DNA of 64,000 nt from DASSBQ01 sp040981125 (GTDB lineage Bacteria > Nitrospirota > Nitrospiria > Nitrospirales > Nitrospiraceae). Under the pieces are notes generated by a model that saw only the letters and a list, made by a program, of their open reading frames with translations, had not been told where the DNA came from and made no database searches. Location: NCBI GenBank assembly GCA_040981125.1, contig JANRMQ010000009.1, forward strand, positions 1 to 64,000, given 5' to 3'. Shown piece by piece: positions 16,955-25,848 of this stretch. The position numbers and the translations under genes were made by a program. Numbering within the stretch: the stretch's first letter is position 1; each line of letters opens with the position of its first letter.

Positions 16955-17794
16955 ATGTCCCTGACTGCCTATAACGGCGTGTCGATTCCATCGTTCATGT
17001 ATGGAACGGCGTGGAAGAAAGAGGCCACGTCCCGGCTGGTGCAGCAGGCCGTGGCGGCGGGATTTACCGCGATCGATACGGCCAATCAAATCATTCATTA
17101 TCAGGAAGCCTTGGTGGGGGAGGCGTTGTTGGCCCTCGCCGGGCAAGGGATCACCCGGGACCGGCTGTTTCTTCAAACCAAGTTCACGCCCGCCAATGGC
17201 CAGGATCATCGCACCCCGTATGATCCTTCCGCCGATCTCACCACGCAGGTGAACCAATCTTTTGACAGTTCGCTACAGCACCTTCACACAGATCATGTGG
17301 ATTCTTATGTCCTTCACGGGCCGTATCAGCGGTGGGGCTTGGGAAAGGCGGACCGAGAGGTATGGGCGGCGATCGAAGCGCTTTACGAATCCGGAAGAAC
17401 CAAGATGATCGGCATCAGCAATGTGGCGGCCGGACAACTCACCGAGCTTTGCGATCATGCGAAGCATAAACCCATGGTTGTGCAGAACCGCTGTTACGCC
17501 GCGCTCGGTTGGGATAAAGAGGTGCGGGACATCTGCCGCGCGCATTCCATCATTTATCAGGGATTCTCGCTGTTGACCGCCAACCGGGACGTGTTGGCCG
17601 ACCAAACCGTGCGGGCGATTGCGCAACGACTGGAGACCGGCGTGGCCCAAGTCATCTTTTGCTTCGCGCTTCAGATCGGAATGCTGCCGCTGACCGGCAC
17701 GACGAATCCCAACCATATGAAAGAAGACTTGGCGGCCGAACGGCTGACGCTGTCCGAAGAGGACATGCGGTACATCGAGACGGTGGGGATGTAA
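16955..17794 (+). CDS. Aldo/keto reductase
   Basis: ATG 16955 is preferred because GGAGGT lies 7 bases upstream. The 279-residue protein is a TIM-barrel NADPH-dependent reductase with the catalytic tetrad: D in AIDTANQ, Y in IIHYQEALVG, K in LQTKFTP and H in VLHGPYQ. The cofactor-binding end is LPLTGTTNPNHMKEDL. These enzymes reduce aldehydes and ketones. The family usually shows IDTA-x2-Y-x-NE; here the Tyr region is slightly altered (NQIIHYQE). It is downstream of MITE copy 2 and convergent with the next gene. Confidence 0.85.
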   Translation: MSLTAYNGVSIPSFMYGTAWKKEATSRLVQQAVAAGFTAIDTANQIIHYQEALVGEALLALAGQGITRDRLFLQTKFTPANGQDHRTPYDPSADLTTQVNQSFDSSLQHLHTDHVDSYVLHGPYQRWGLGKADREVWAAIEALYESGRTKMIGISNVAAGQLTELCDHAKHKPMVVQNRCYAALGWDKEVRDICRAHSIIYQGFSLLTANRDVLADQTVRAIAQRLETGVAQVIFCFALQIGMLPLTGTTNPNHMKEDLAAERLTLSEEDMRYIETVGM

Positions 17795-17840
17795 CGGGAA
17801 CGACTGATCCGTCCATGGTCCGGTTGGACGGGCGCCTGTC

Positions 17841-18752
17841 TCAGGATGATTGCCAGCAATCCAGAACCACCCCGCCTTCGCCGACTTCCAACGTGACCGG
17901 ATGCCCCTCGACCAGATCACCGGCTTTGGTCAGGTGAACCAGGGAAAAGGTTTTCTTGCCTTCCGGTGTCCACAGCTGGACATGAGACCTGGCCTTGTCC
18001 GTATAGCGGAGTGGTCCGGTGACGAAACGCCGGTGCGGCTGGTCTCCCGCCTGATGGTAATTCAGGACCACGTCGTTTTCATTCACCCACAACGTCATCT
18101 CATCTCCCGGCGCGATACTGCGGGGAGCGATATATATCGGAACTTCATATTCGACGACCGGCGTCTCAATGAAGATCATGCCGTCTTCGATCTTTCGCAC
18201 CGTGCCATGCAACATCACCTTGCAGTGATGGCGCTTGTCACAGGCGGCCACTTCCGTTTCAACGGGATGGAGATCGAGCACCGTGCCGGTCTCATCGATC
18301 TCCACCGTCACCATCGTCCCCTCCGGCAATTGTGTCGCCTTGGCCTCATGCTCGGCCAGGGAATAGACCTTCTCGGCCTCAGGTGTCCAGAGGTGGATCT
18401 GCTGTTTTGATGGCGTATCAAGCAAGGTTCCTGTGACGAAACGATGCCGCCGGCCGGTGTCCTGGCGATGGTGATCGACCACTGCATGGCCGGCCGTGAC
18501 CCAGAGCGTGACGGGATCTCCCGGAGCGGCATTCAGCGGAATCGTCTTTCTTTTGACCCGATACTTGCCTGTCGAAGTTTTCACCACGACGCAATCCGGC
18601 TGAAGATCCACGATAGTTCCTTGGATCTTTGTCGGAGAGGTCGCTTGCTGGCCTGAGTCGGTGGACCATACCGCCTCATACGGTACGGCCAGGAGCAGGG
18701 CCAAAAGCATCAAACGCTGGCATGTGATCCGGCAGAATCGCAACATGTCCAC
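17841..18752 (-). CDS. Secreted protein with two tandem copies of a beta-rich repeat
   Basis: The 303-residue protein has an N-terminal hydrophobic segment (RLMLLALLLAVPYEAVWS). The mature part is one unit repeated twice. Unit 1 runs from IQGTIVDLQPDCVVVKTS to VLDLHP and unit 2 from LHGTVRKIEDGMIFIET to VVLDCWQ. Each includes PGD-x-x-TLWV, (R/H)RFVTG-x-L and LWTPE-x-(E/K)K. Such repeats look like small beta-barrels, but no known domain is recognised. Intracellular location is ruled out by the signal; function is unknown. Confidence 0.75.
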   Translation of the reverse strand: MDMLRFCRITCQRLMLLALLLAVPYEAVWSTDSGQQATSPTKIQGTIVDLQPDCVVVKTSTGKYRVKRKTIPLNAAPGDPVTLWVTAGHAVVDHHRQDTGRRHRFVTGTLLDTPSKQQIHLWTPEAEKVYSLAEHEAKATQLPEGTMVTVEIDETGTVLDLHPVETEVAACDKRHHCKVMLHGTVRKIEDGMIFIETPVVEYEVPIYIAPRSIAPGDEMTLWVNENDVVLNYHQAGDQPHRRFVTGPLRYTDKARSHVQLWTPEGKKTFSLVHLTKAGDLVEGHPVTLEVGEGGVVLDCWQSS

Positions 18753-18867
18753 CCCTGGGTAGTGATGATGGTTCCGCGAAGGCCTCCGACTATGAATGAT
18801 CCGTGAAATGTGGTCAAGAGCGAGAGTCGTGGCGTCACGCCAACATCGGCCATGTGCAGCAGCTCGG

Positions 18868-20292
18868 CTATCTTGTCCGGGAAAGCCGCGTCACGGCGGA
18901 CTGGGCCTGGGCCCATATGTCGCTGTCGGGAGTCAATCGTTGTTGAAGGGCACGGTAAGTGGTCAGGGCCTCCTCTCGCAGGCCGGCCTGCTCCTCCAAT
19001 CTCGCGAGACAGAGTTGTGGTGGGATTGTCGTGGTATCGGACTGGTTGATATCAAGCATGAGGCGGCGCAGTACTTCGATGTGCGCCATGGCCGGCAGGT
19101 TCTTGGGCAATCTGTCCATGCTGGCGGAGGCTCTGCCGCAGGAAAAATAGTAGATGGACCGAATGTCCGAGCGCGCTTGGTCCGGAATCGGTTCATTGTG
19201 AATCGCCATCTCATGGGCGATGCGGAGCAGTTCTGTCTCCGTCTCATCCCTGCGGCCGAGGCTCATTGCAATCAATTGCATCTCACGGACGTAGGATCGC
19301 TGCCGCCCGCTTGCCAAGGCTACGTTAAAATGTTCTCGTGCTTCATCAAGGTTGCCGTGACGCCAGAGAATCCAATGGCCCCACATGGTATGGGCATAGA
19401 CATTGGACGGGTCTACGCCGATCGCCTGGCGATAATATGGTTCCGGTGTCAGTTGTTGGCCGCTATCGCGGGACCGGAGAAACTCCGCCCATCCCCGATG
19501 GGCGAGAAGATCCGCTTTGCGTTGCCCTTCCGCCGACGCGATCGCCTCGTCCAATGAGGGAAGTAACGGGGCCACCGTATCCGAAAAACGCTCGCCTTCG
19601 CGAAGACGCATGTGATCCAGCCAGGCAACGGCGATGTCGGCCTGCCGGGACTGCACGTCCACGACGAGTGAATGGTGAAAAAGCCGAGTGAACGGACTTT
19701 GATCGAGACGGGTCCTGGCTTCACGAATCTTGTCCCATGCGGCAGAGTATTCCCCCGCGGCTTCGAATGATTGCGCCGCCTGCATCAATCCTGCCGTCTG
19801 TCCAGCCTGACTCCCGAAGCCTGACCATAGGAAAAGCAAACCGCCGGCGATCGCCGTCACCACGCTGCCGATGACGAACCCGCTTCGGCGAAACCGCGAC
19901 GGCGCCATGCGGCGGATCTCTCCAGCCACCTCGGCGGGAATATCACCGGCCGGGTTTAAGATGGTGACGGCTTTGAGGTAGGGAGGGATGCGGTCGAATG
20001 GAGTGGCGCGAATCATGACGGGAAGGACATGGCGATCCGGATGGCTCCATTTCCGCTGCGCGAGTCCCAGTTCGGTGAGTGTATAGCGACCCTCGGTGAC
20101 GGATTCCGGGGAGATCAGGAATAAGAACAGGTCGGCTTGGTTGATGCCATCGGCGATTCGGGCATCGTATGCAGTCCCAGGCGCAAGGTCGTTTCGATCG
20201 AAAAAGACCGTGTGGTTCTCCGCCAAGAGCGCCAGCCTGATGCGATCCGCGAGGTCCCGGTCTGTTGAACTGTAACTGAGGAATATCTTCAT
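18868..20292 (-). CDS. TIR-domain membrane protein with C-terminal helical (TPR-like) region
   Basis: Residues 1-130 are a TIR domain: MKIFLSYSSTDRDLADRIRLAL, FDRNDLAPG, INQADLFLFLISPES and the helix with the candidate catalytic Glu in YTLTELGLAQ. A transmembrane segment follows at about 137-160 and the rest, about 300 residues, is helical with Ala/Leu/Arg-rich repeats resembling TPRs (AGEYSAAWDKIREART, YAHTMWGHWILWRHGN, LDEAREHFNVAL). Bacterial TIRs often degrade NAD+ or make signalling nucleotides in defence, but a structural role is also possible. No partner gene (Sir2, ThsA-like) is adjacent. Confidence 0.85.
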   Translation of the reverse strand: MKIFLSYSSTDRDLADRIRLALLAENHTVFFDRNDLAPGTAYDARIADGINQADLFLFLISPESVTEGRYTLTELGLAQRKWSHPDRHVLPVMIRATPFDRIPPYLKAVTILNPAGDIPAEVAGEIRRMAPSRFRRSGFVIGSVVTAIAGGLLFLWSGFGSQAGQTAGLMQAAQSFEAAGEYSAAWDKIREARTRLDQSPFTRLFHHSLVVDVQSRQADIAVAWLDHMRLREGERFSDTVAPLLPSLDEAIASAEGQRKADLLAHRGWAEFLRSRDSGQQLTPEPYYRQAIGVDPSNVYAHTMWGHWILWRHGNLDEAREHFNVALASGRQRSYVREMQLIAMSLGRRDETETELLRIAHEMAIHNEPIPDQARSDIRSIYYFSCGRASASMDRLPKNLPAMAHIEVLRRLMLDINQSDTTTIPPQLCLARLEEQAGLREEALTTYRALQQRLTPDSDIWAQAQSAVTRLSRTR

Positions 20293-20492
20293 CGCGGTGA
20301 AGATCGCAGGGATTTTCGCGATGACTCATACCATGATCTTGACTCATGTTTCACCCGGTCGGTAGGGTGCGCCATGCTTGGATTGTGCTCTCGTATCTCG
20401 TTGCTGGTCCGGATCTCTCTCGGCGAGATACGTTTCACGTTTCACGAGGTACGGTTAGGGAGGCGGTATCGTCCGCCCAGCCGTTGCCTCCG

Positions 20493-21728
20493 ATGAGAAT
20501 CGCAATCATCGGTGGAGGACCGGCCGGCCTCATGGCGGCGGAGACCGCAGCCGGCGGCGGCGCCCAAGTGGACCTGTATGATGCGATGCCGTCCGTCGGT
20601 CGTAAGTTTCTTCTCGCGGGAAAAGGCGGTTTGAATCTCACCCACTCCGAAGCGGTCGATACATTTCTGTCCCGCTATGGGACGAGCAGCGGCCGGCTTG
20701 GCCCGCTGCTGGCTTCCTTCGGCTCCCTGTCCGTCCGTGATTGGGCGCACGGTCTCGGCATCGGCACCTTTGTCGGCTCATCGGGCCGCATATTTCCGAC
20801 CGATCTCAAGGCTGCGCCGTTGCTGCGCGCCTGGCTTCGCCGATTACGACAGGCCGGCGTGGTGTTTCACGTGCGTCACCGCTGGTGCGGTTGGGACGAG
20901 CAGGGCGTCCTATTGTTCAATACACCGCAGGGGATGCGTTCGGTCCTGGCCGACGCGGTCATCCTTGCCTTGGGCGGAGGCAGTTGGCCGCAGCTCGGCT
21001 CCGACGGCGAGTGGGTTTCGATTCTTGCCGAGCACGATATCCCGATCATGCCGCTTCAGCCTGCAAATTGCGGGTTTGATATCGGATGGAGCGACCATTT
21101 CCGAGCCAAGTATGCCGGGCATCCGGTGAAGACCGTCGGCGTCACCGCGGTCGACAAAGCGGGAGAGGAGATTTGCCGGCAGGGCGAATTCGTGATTACG
21201 GAGACGGGAGTGGAAGGAGGGGTTATCTACGCCGTTTCTGCCGCTCTGCGCGAGCAAATCGCTGCAAAGGGGGCGGGGACTCTTCGCCTCGATCTCGCGC
21301 CGGATCGGGATGTGCGTCGCCTCGTTGAGGAACTCTCCCGGCCGCGCGGCAAGCGGACGATTGCGACCCACCTCCAACGCCGTGCCCATATCGAAGGAGC
21401 CAAGGCGGGGCTGCTTCGCGAAATAATGCCGAAGCAGGAATTTTTGGATCCGGCTCGCCTGGCAGCCGCGATTAAGTCGTTGCCGGTGACCGTCGTTGCG
21501 CCGCGCCCGTTGCAGGAAGCCATTAGCACGGCCGGCGGCGTCGGTTTCGAAGCGCTCGATGAACGGTTGATGATCCGCAGCTTGCCGGGTGTCTTTTGCG
21601 CGGGTGAGATGGTGGATTGGGAGGCGCCGACCGGTGGCTATTTGCTCACCGCTTGTTTCGCGACCGGCCGCGCTGCCGGCGCCGGGGCGGTGGAATGGCT
21701 CGCATCGACCAGGCTCAAGCGGCAGTGA
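20493..21728 (+). CDS. TIGR03862/HI0933-like FAD-dependent oxidoreductase
   Basis: The start at 20493 puts the dinucleotide-binding motif at the N-terminus (MRIAIIGGGPAGLMAAE). Downstream are the family motif GRKFLLAGKGGLNLTHSE and the C-terminal FAD-contacting GVFCAGEMVDWEAPTGGYLLTACFATGRAAG. The family contains BaiN-like and uncharacterised flavoproteins; the reaction is unknown. The 411-residue length matches. It is divergent from the TIR gene. Confidence 0.85.
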   Translation: MRIAIIGGGPAGLMAAETAAGGGAQVDLYDAMPSVGRKFLLAGKGGLNLTHSEAVDTFLSRYGTSSGRLGPLLASFGSLSVRDWAHGLGIGTFVGSSGRIFPTDLKAAPLLRAWLRRLRQAGVVFHVRHRWCGWDEQGVLLFNTPQGMRSVLADAVILALGGGSWPQLGSDGEWVSILAEHDIPIMPLQPANCGFDIGWSDHFRAKYAGHPVKTVGVTAVDKAGEEICRQGEFVITETGVEGGVIYAVSAALREQIAAKGAGTLRLDLAPDRDVRRLVEELSRPRGKRTIATHLQRRAHIEGAKAGLLREIMPKQEFLDPARLAAAIKSLPVTVVAPRPLQEAISTAGGVGFEALDERLMIRSLPGVFCAGEMVDWEAPTGGYLLTACFATGRAAGAGAVEWLASTRLKRQ

Positions 21729-21784
21729 TTGTTCACATTCTGGAGAACCAGGCAGAGGCGGCGTGCTTCGGAGCCGAGCCGTGA

Positions 21785-22393
21785 TCAATTGCCGGCCGGT
21801 TTCCTTGGGTCCAAAATCTGTCCGGTGAGATCTCCCTCCACGCTTGCGGCGTATGCCCGCGCTATGGTGTCGGCAGGCATGCCGATGGCGGGATCCATGC
21901 CTAGCTTCTTAAGCGTGTCCGTGACCCATGGTGGGCTGACGGCATTGAGGCGAAGGCCCCGAGGTAATTCCAGCGCGGCTGCTCGAACGAATCCCTCGAT
22001 TCCCGCGTTGACCATGCTGATGGAGGCGCTGCCCTTCATGGGCTCGTGGCTGAGGACTCCGCTGGTTAAGGTGAATGATCCTTGGTCCTTCACAAAGCGC
22101 CGGCCGATTCGGACGAGATTGACTTGTCCCATGAGTTTGTTCGCAAGGCCCATGTGGTAATCCGCGTCTTGCAGTTCATCAAAAGCGGCAAATTTTGCCA
22201 CACCCGCCGCGCTCACTACCGCATCCACGGCGCCGGCCGACTCAAACAGTCGCGCGAGCGACTCACTGTTGGAAAGATCGACGTGAAAGTCTCCGCTCCG
22301 GTGTCCCACCCGCACCACCTCGTGCCGCACGGATAGGAGTGTGCTCACGGCCGACCCGATGATCCCTGTTGCTCCAATCACCATGACTCGCAT
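21785..22393 (-). CDS. Short-chain dehydrogenase/reductase-like protein without the YxxxK pair
   Basis: ATG 22393 has AAGGAGAT 5 bases upstream. The 202-residue product has the cofactor motif VIGATGIIGSAV and the SDR NNAG-like VVSAAGVAKF. The segment usually holding Tyr-x3-Lys reads ASISMVNAGIEGFVRAAAL, so both catalytic residues are replaced. A sub-group of SDRs with this VNAGIEGF form is common in databases; they may act differently or just bind cofactor. It is a single gene, convergent with the flavoprotein. Confidence 0.8.
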   Translation of the reverse strand: MRVMVIGATGIIGSAVSTLLSVRHEVVRVGHRSGDFHVDLSNSESLARLFESAGAVDAVVSAAGVAKFAAFDELQDADYHMGLANKLMGQVNLVRIGRRFVKDQGSFTLTSGVLSHEPMKGSASISMVNAGIEGFVRAAALELPRGLRLNAVSPPWVTDTLKKLGMDPAIGMPADTIARAYAASVEGDLTGQILDPRKPAGN

Positions 22394-22635
22394 GTCGATC
22401 TCCTTTCTGGATCCGATAGACCGCAAGGGTCATCGTCAGATTAAGTAAGTATCGCCGTCGAATCAAGCGGAGTGATCCCGCCCGAGATGACGATGCGGGC
22501 GCCGGCTTGGCGTCAGGCTGCACTTTTCTGTAGCGAACCGCGATGAACGTCGGTATTCTGTGCCGACATGCGGATCGGCGGCTCATCCGGCTCCTCCATG
22601 AACGCCTATCACGTCGTATTACCTAACCGATCGTT

Positions 22636-22656
22636 CTGCTCGGCATGATCGAGCAG
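22636..22656 (+). other. Hairpin upstream of the basic protein gene
   Basis: CTGCTCG and CGAGCAG form a perfect 7-bp stem with a 7-base loop (gcatgat), 33 bp before the start codon. It may be a leader structure or the leftover of a terminator; there is no T-run. Confidence 0.35.
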
Positions 22657-22688
22657 TGAATCACACCCACACATCAAGGAGGTTTGCA

Positions 22689-22859
22689 GTGGCGACATCA
22701 AAACCACGGACAGCGGCAAAACGAACAGTCAAAAAAGCGGCGACGGCGGCCAAGCGTAAACAGACGCTGAAGCGGGGGCCGAAGAAGACCAGGACCGCGC
22801 TGGGAAAGCAGGGCGCGAAAGCAAAAAAGGCAACGTCCCGCCGTTCAAAGAAGAAGTGA
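22689..22859 (+). CDS. Small Lys/Arg/Ala-rich histone-like protein
   Basis: A strong AAGGAGG site (22677-22683) 5 bases before GTG 22689 fixes the start. The 56-residue product is almost only Lys, Arg, Ala and Thr with KKAA/AKKA-type repeats, like the C-terminal tails of bacterial H1-like or AlgP proteins. It should bind DNA or RNA by charge. A strong terminator follows at once, so it is a single-gene transcript that is probably well expressed. Confidence 0.75.
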   Translation: MATSKPRTAAKRTVKKAATAAKRKQTLKRGPKKTRTALGKQGAKAKKATSRRSKKK

Positions 22860-22880
22860 ACGGATTCTCCGCAACCTGAA

Positions 22881-22912
22881 GCCCGGCGGCCGGGAAAACC
22901 CGGCCGCCGGGC
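22881..22912 (+). terminator. GC-rich hairpin terminator after the basic protein
   Basis: A perfect 14-bp stem (GCCCGGCGGCCGGG / CCCGGCCGCCGGGC) with an AAAA loop lies 21 bp after the stop. The T-run after it is poor (accttcca), but the hairpin is very stable. Confidence 0.7.
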
Positions 22913-22954
22913 ACCTTCCATCATCGACATTCTCACTTCGTATAGGGCGGAGGG

Positions 22955-23149
22955 ATACGGCATGTCTTCCTAAGGACCGTCCTGGTGCTGCTGGGGATGT
23001 CCTTCTCTGTCTCGGCTGTACCATGAAAGGCCGATGAGGTGCGGCTCATCGGTGTCTCAGCGATGCCTAAGCCCACCCCGCAAGCCTCGCTGCCTGCAGG
23101 CATTCTTATTGTGGACGACAGAACTGACCGATCGCGTTCATTGCTATGA
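22955..23149 (+). pseudogene. Remnant of a small exported protein (start loss and in-frame stop)
   Basis: The frame encodes a signal-peptide-like run (HVFLRTVLVLLGMSFSVSA) that is followed by TGA at 23024-23026 and then a further 40 coherent residues (KADEVRLIGVSAMPKPTPQ and so on). The codon at the expected start is ATA (22955-22957). Both defects could be single transitions (ATG to ATA, TGG to TGA). No other frame shows such a signal sequence. It might also be chance; confidence is low. Confidence 0.35.
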
Positions 23150-23392
23150 CGCCATGCCGTCGGTAGCGAACCTTGAGCGGAATGTCACACGCGACCGTTG
23201 CCGGGCCGGATCGACCTGGAGCAGATTGGGTCGCTCGGCTATGAGGCTGTGCGGAGCGGCGGTTTCCCCTTTGGAAGTCGGCCGTTGGACGACACGCTTG
23301 CTCCGCCGGCACATTGAGATGCCCGCTCTTGAAGAGGATCTCGATTGGAGCCAAACTCTAACCTTGGTTGATTCGACTCGTGATGTGATCCT
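23150..23392. other. Degraded stretch with broken frames
   Basis: About 240 bp in which short coding-looking pieces occur in different frames (for example GRIDLEQIGSLGYEAVRSG) with no start, no ribosome site and stops between them. Taken with the flanking repeat it looks like decayed coding DNA. Confidence 0.35.
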
Positions 23393-23477
23393 AGCCCACA
23401 TTATTTATGAACGCTTCTGTTGCAATCACGGATTTGACCCGTCAGTCAGGGAGAATTTTAGTTAAGATAATGTGGGC
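23393..23477. mobile_element. MITE family 2, copy B (short, 85 bp)
   Basis: The left 40 bp (AGCCCACATTATTTATGA, then ACGCTTCTGTTGCAATC) correspond to the right end of copies A and C in inverted orientation. The right end closes with ATAATGTGGGC, so an 11-bp terminal inverted repeat remains. The central hairpin is missing. It is either an internally deleted copy or a one-ended remnant. Confidence 0.6.
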
Positions 23478-23479
23478 CA

Positions 23480-23673
23480 GGCTGCAAAGTGGACGGATTT
23501 TCGTGAGCAATTACCGAAGGGAGCCGGCCGAATCCGGCGAGATTGGCACAGCGCTCCGCCATGAAGCGATCACGGTGGTGTACGGCGTAGCCGATGAGCA
23601 ATACAATCAGGCGGTGGCGCGCAAAGAATTCATCGATCGGCTCGCATCAACATGTCTGAAGGAAAAGGAGTGA
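23480..23673 (+). pseudogene. 3' remnant of an unknown gene ending just before GAPDH
   Basis: The open frame has a natural-looking C-terminal part (ALRHEAITVVYGVADEQYN, then KEFIDRLASTCLKEKE) but its only in-frame ATG is inside MITE copy B. The repeat probably cut off the true 5' end. The stop is 6 bp before the GAPDH start, so it once headed that operon. The family is not recognised. Confidence 0.4.
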
Positions 23674-23679
23674 ACGGAT

Positions 23680-24698
23680 ATGGCGACGACGATTGCGATT
23701 AACGGATTAGGCCGAATCGGGCGGGCGGCCTTCAAAATTATCCTAGAGACACCGGAGTTGGCGCTTCGAGCGGTCAACGACCTCAATGGCGCCGACGATC
23801 TTGCGTATTTATTGAACTACGATACGGTCTATGGACGCTACCATGAGAAGGTCGTACCGGTCCCCGCTGGCCTGAAGGTCAAGGAGACGACCTATCCTGT
23901 GTTCAGAGAGAAAGATCCGGGGAAGTTGCCCTGGAAGGAACTGGAGATTGATATCGTGCTGGAATGCACGGGGATGTTTAACCGGCAGGCGGACTTGGAA
24001 CGTCACCTGGCGGCGGGCGCCAAGACCGTCATCCTCTCGGCGCCCGCCAAAGGTCCGGAAATTGCGACCATGGTCCATCGGGTGAACACGGCGAACGGAC
24101 CGACGACAGGAGTTATTTCCTGCGCCAGTTGCACCACGAACTGCATTGCCCCGTGGAGGTCATGGGAAGAAGAATCGGGCTCGAGAAGGCCATCATGACC
24201 ACGGTGCATGCCTACACCGCCACTCAGGCGATTATCGATCGGCCGAACAAGAAACGGCGGCGGGGCCGGGCTGCCGCCGCGAATCTGATTCCTTCTTCGA
24301 CCGGCGCCGCCGTGGCGACGACCAAAGCCCTGCCGCAGTACGCGGGCAAGTTCGATGGCCTCGCCGTTCGCGTTCCATTGGCGATTGGCTCCCTCGCGGA
24401 TCTCGTGTTCCTCACGAGCCGGCGCACCACGGTTGATGAAGTCAACGCGATCTTTACGGAAGAAGCCGGGAGCGACCGGTACCGAGACGTGCTGGGCGTG
24501 ACCGAGGAGCCGCTTGTCTCCTCGGACATCATTCATGACCCGCGCGCGTCGATCGTGGATCTGGAATTGACCCAGGTGGTGGACGGAAACCTCGTCAAAG
24601 TGATGAGCTGGTACGATAATGAGTGGGGATATACGTCTCAGATGATTCGGGAGGCCGTGAGAATCGCCGGCTCGTCAAAGGCGGCCGCCGTATGCTAA
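23680..24698 (+). pseudogene. gap: Type I glyceraldehyde-3-phosphate dehydrogenase, frameshifted
   Basis: The first frame (from 23680) starts with the NAD-binding motif INGLGRIGRAAFK and reaches the active-site motif SCASCTTNCIAP, with the catalytic Cys. Just after it, near 24148-24156, the reading frame jumps, and the other frame continues with VEVMGRRIGLEKAIMTTVHAY through SWYDNEWGYTSQM to 24698. The two frames together give an almost full-length enzyme (about 337 residues). A net loss of 1 or 4 bases, in the codons for the usual VVEV stretch, explains it. The enzyme makes 1,3-bisphosphoglycerate in glycolysis. It is either a decaying second copy or a sequencing error. Confidence 0.8.
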
Positions 24699-24863
24699 GG
24701 CTCGTCGTTCTGTAAGGACTCAGATGTCGGTATAGAATACCTGACAATGAAACGCGAGAGGGCGCCCAGGACATCCGCGCATTGGGCTTGGGATAGGAAT
24801 TGAGCTTCGTTCGCATGCGGATCCGCGCAGGAAGGGTCGTGTCGCAGTTGCAAGGAGCGCCGT

Positions 24864-25157
24864 CTAAGTCGAGGGTGTCCAGTGATAGCCGTTCTCTCCG
24901 TGGAGCCGCATTTCCTGTGCAACATTCTCTGTGAGTAAGCGGTCAATTGTTTCCGGGGTAAAAGTTCTATCTGCCAAGGTAGGCCATCCGATAATCAGCT
25001 TAAAGAGTTTTTTCCCGTTATTAACGGTACAGGTATGGGTGTGCGATCTGTCGGCATGATACGCAATAGCAAAATTCTCGAACTCTCTCCTTAAATAGTT
25101 TGTGATCACTTCGATATTGATATCGGTCCATGACGCGTCGTTAGCCAGGTTTGCCAT
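24864..25157 (-). CDS. Hypothetical protein, 97 residues
   Basis: A good AAGGAGAT site precedes the ATG. The protein has a helix (WTDINIEVITNYLRREFENF) and then a beta-like part with TCTVNNGKKLFKLIIGWPTLA, resembling small regulatory or phage-like proteins, but no family is recognised. MITE copy C lies 22 bp upstream of its start, so its promoter is in or beyond the repeat. It is convergent with GAPDH. Confidence 0.55.
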   Translation of the reverse strand: MANLANDASWTDINIEVITNYLRREFENFAIAYHADRSHTHTCTVNNGKKLFKLIIGWPTLADRTFTPETIDRLLTENVAQEMRLHGENGYHWTPST

Positions 25158-25179
25158 CGCAGTATCTCCTTTCGTACAT

Positions 25180-25379
25180 CTTGACCCGCGTTATTCATGA
25201 CGGTTCTTCGCGAAATCGTGGAGTCGCCAAGCGAGACGGGCAAGCACAGCCACGAGGAACCGAGGCGTACTGGGAACAGTACGTCGAGGGACTGAATGGC
25301 GAGCACGCCCGCCGAATGGCTTGTCGTAGCGGTGAATCCGCGATTGCAGCAGAAGCGTTCATGAATAATGCGGGTTAAG
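25180..25379. mobile_element. MITE family 2, copy C (200 bp)
   Basis: Ends CTTGACCCGCGTTATTCATGA and its near-exact inverse (TCATGAATAATGCGGGTTAAG), so the inverted repeats are about 20 bp with two mismatches. The internal hairpin CGTACT-gggaac-AGTACG (25266-25283) matches the one of copy A with a compensating change. There is no transposase. Confidence 0.7.
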
Positions 25380-25848
25380 ACAGTTCGGTCGGTTTCACGC
25401 GAGCAGGAGCACGGTATCGCTGCATAGCCGCTGAGGTATCTTCACTCTCGCTCCAACCGGCCCGTACCGTCACATGCATGGTTTGTACTCGCCATTGCCA
25501 TGCCCGCGTGGCGCCAGGGTTTTATTCGCGAAGAGTACCATGGCACGAACGATGGCCTGACATACCGGTGCAGGTCCTATTATCCCGGATGGTTGTCACA
25601 TGACGGTTCAGTCGCAAAATGAGAAGTTCTGCACAGGCCGCACAGTGCGAAGCTACTTTCCTGTCGGCAACAGCGTCTCGTCGCGGCAAGATTCCATTGT
25701 GATTTCAACATGAACCCATTCGAGCAAGGATAATGCTTAAGAATAAGGATTGGGGAGCACGTGCGGAAGCTGGCAGGAAAGGCTACGCCGCTTCGGACAC
25801 AACGTGCGCTCGGCATTTTATGTTCTGTCTCAATCAGAGGAGGAATCC
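25380..25848. other. Intergenic region, about 470 bp
   Basis: No gene is supported on either strand. A TGGCACG at 25542-25548 is not followed by GC at the right spacing and is not called as a promoter. Otherwise no repeat or hairpin stands out. Confidence 0.4.

Noticed and set aside
25542..25560. TGGCACG resembling a sigma-54 -24 element upstream of the paralogue at 25849
   Set aside because: The -12 part reads ATGG, not TTGC, and the GC lies one base out of place.
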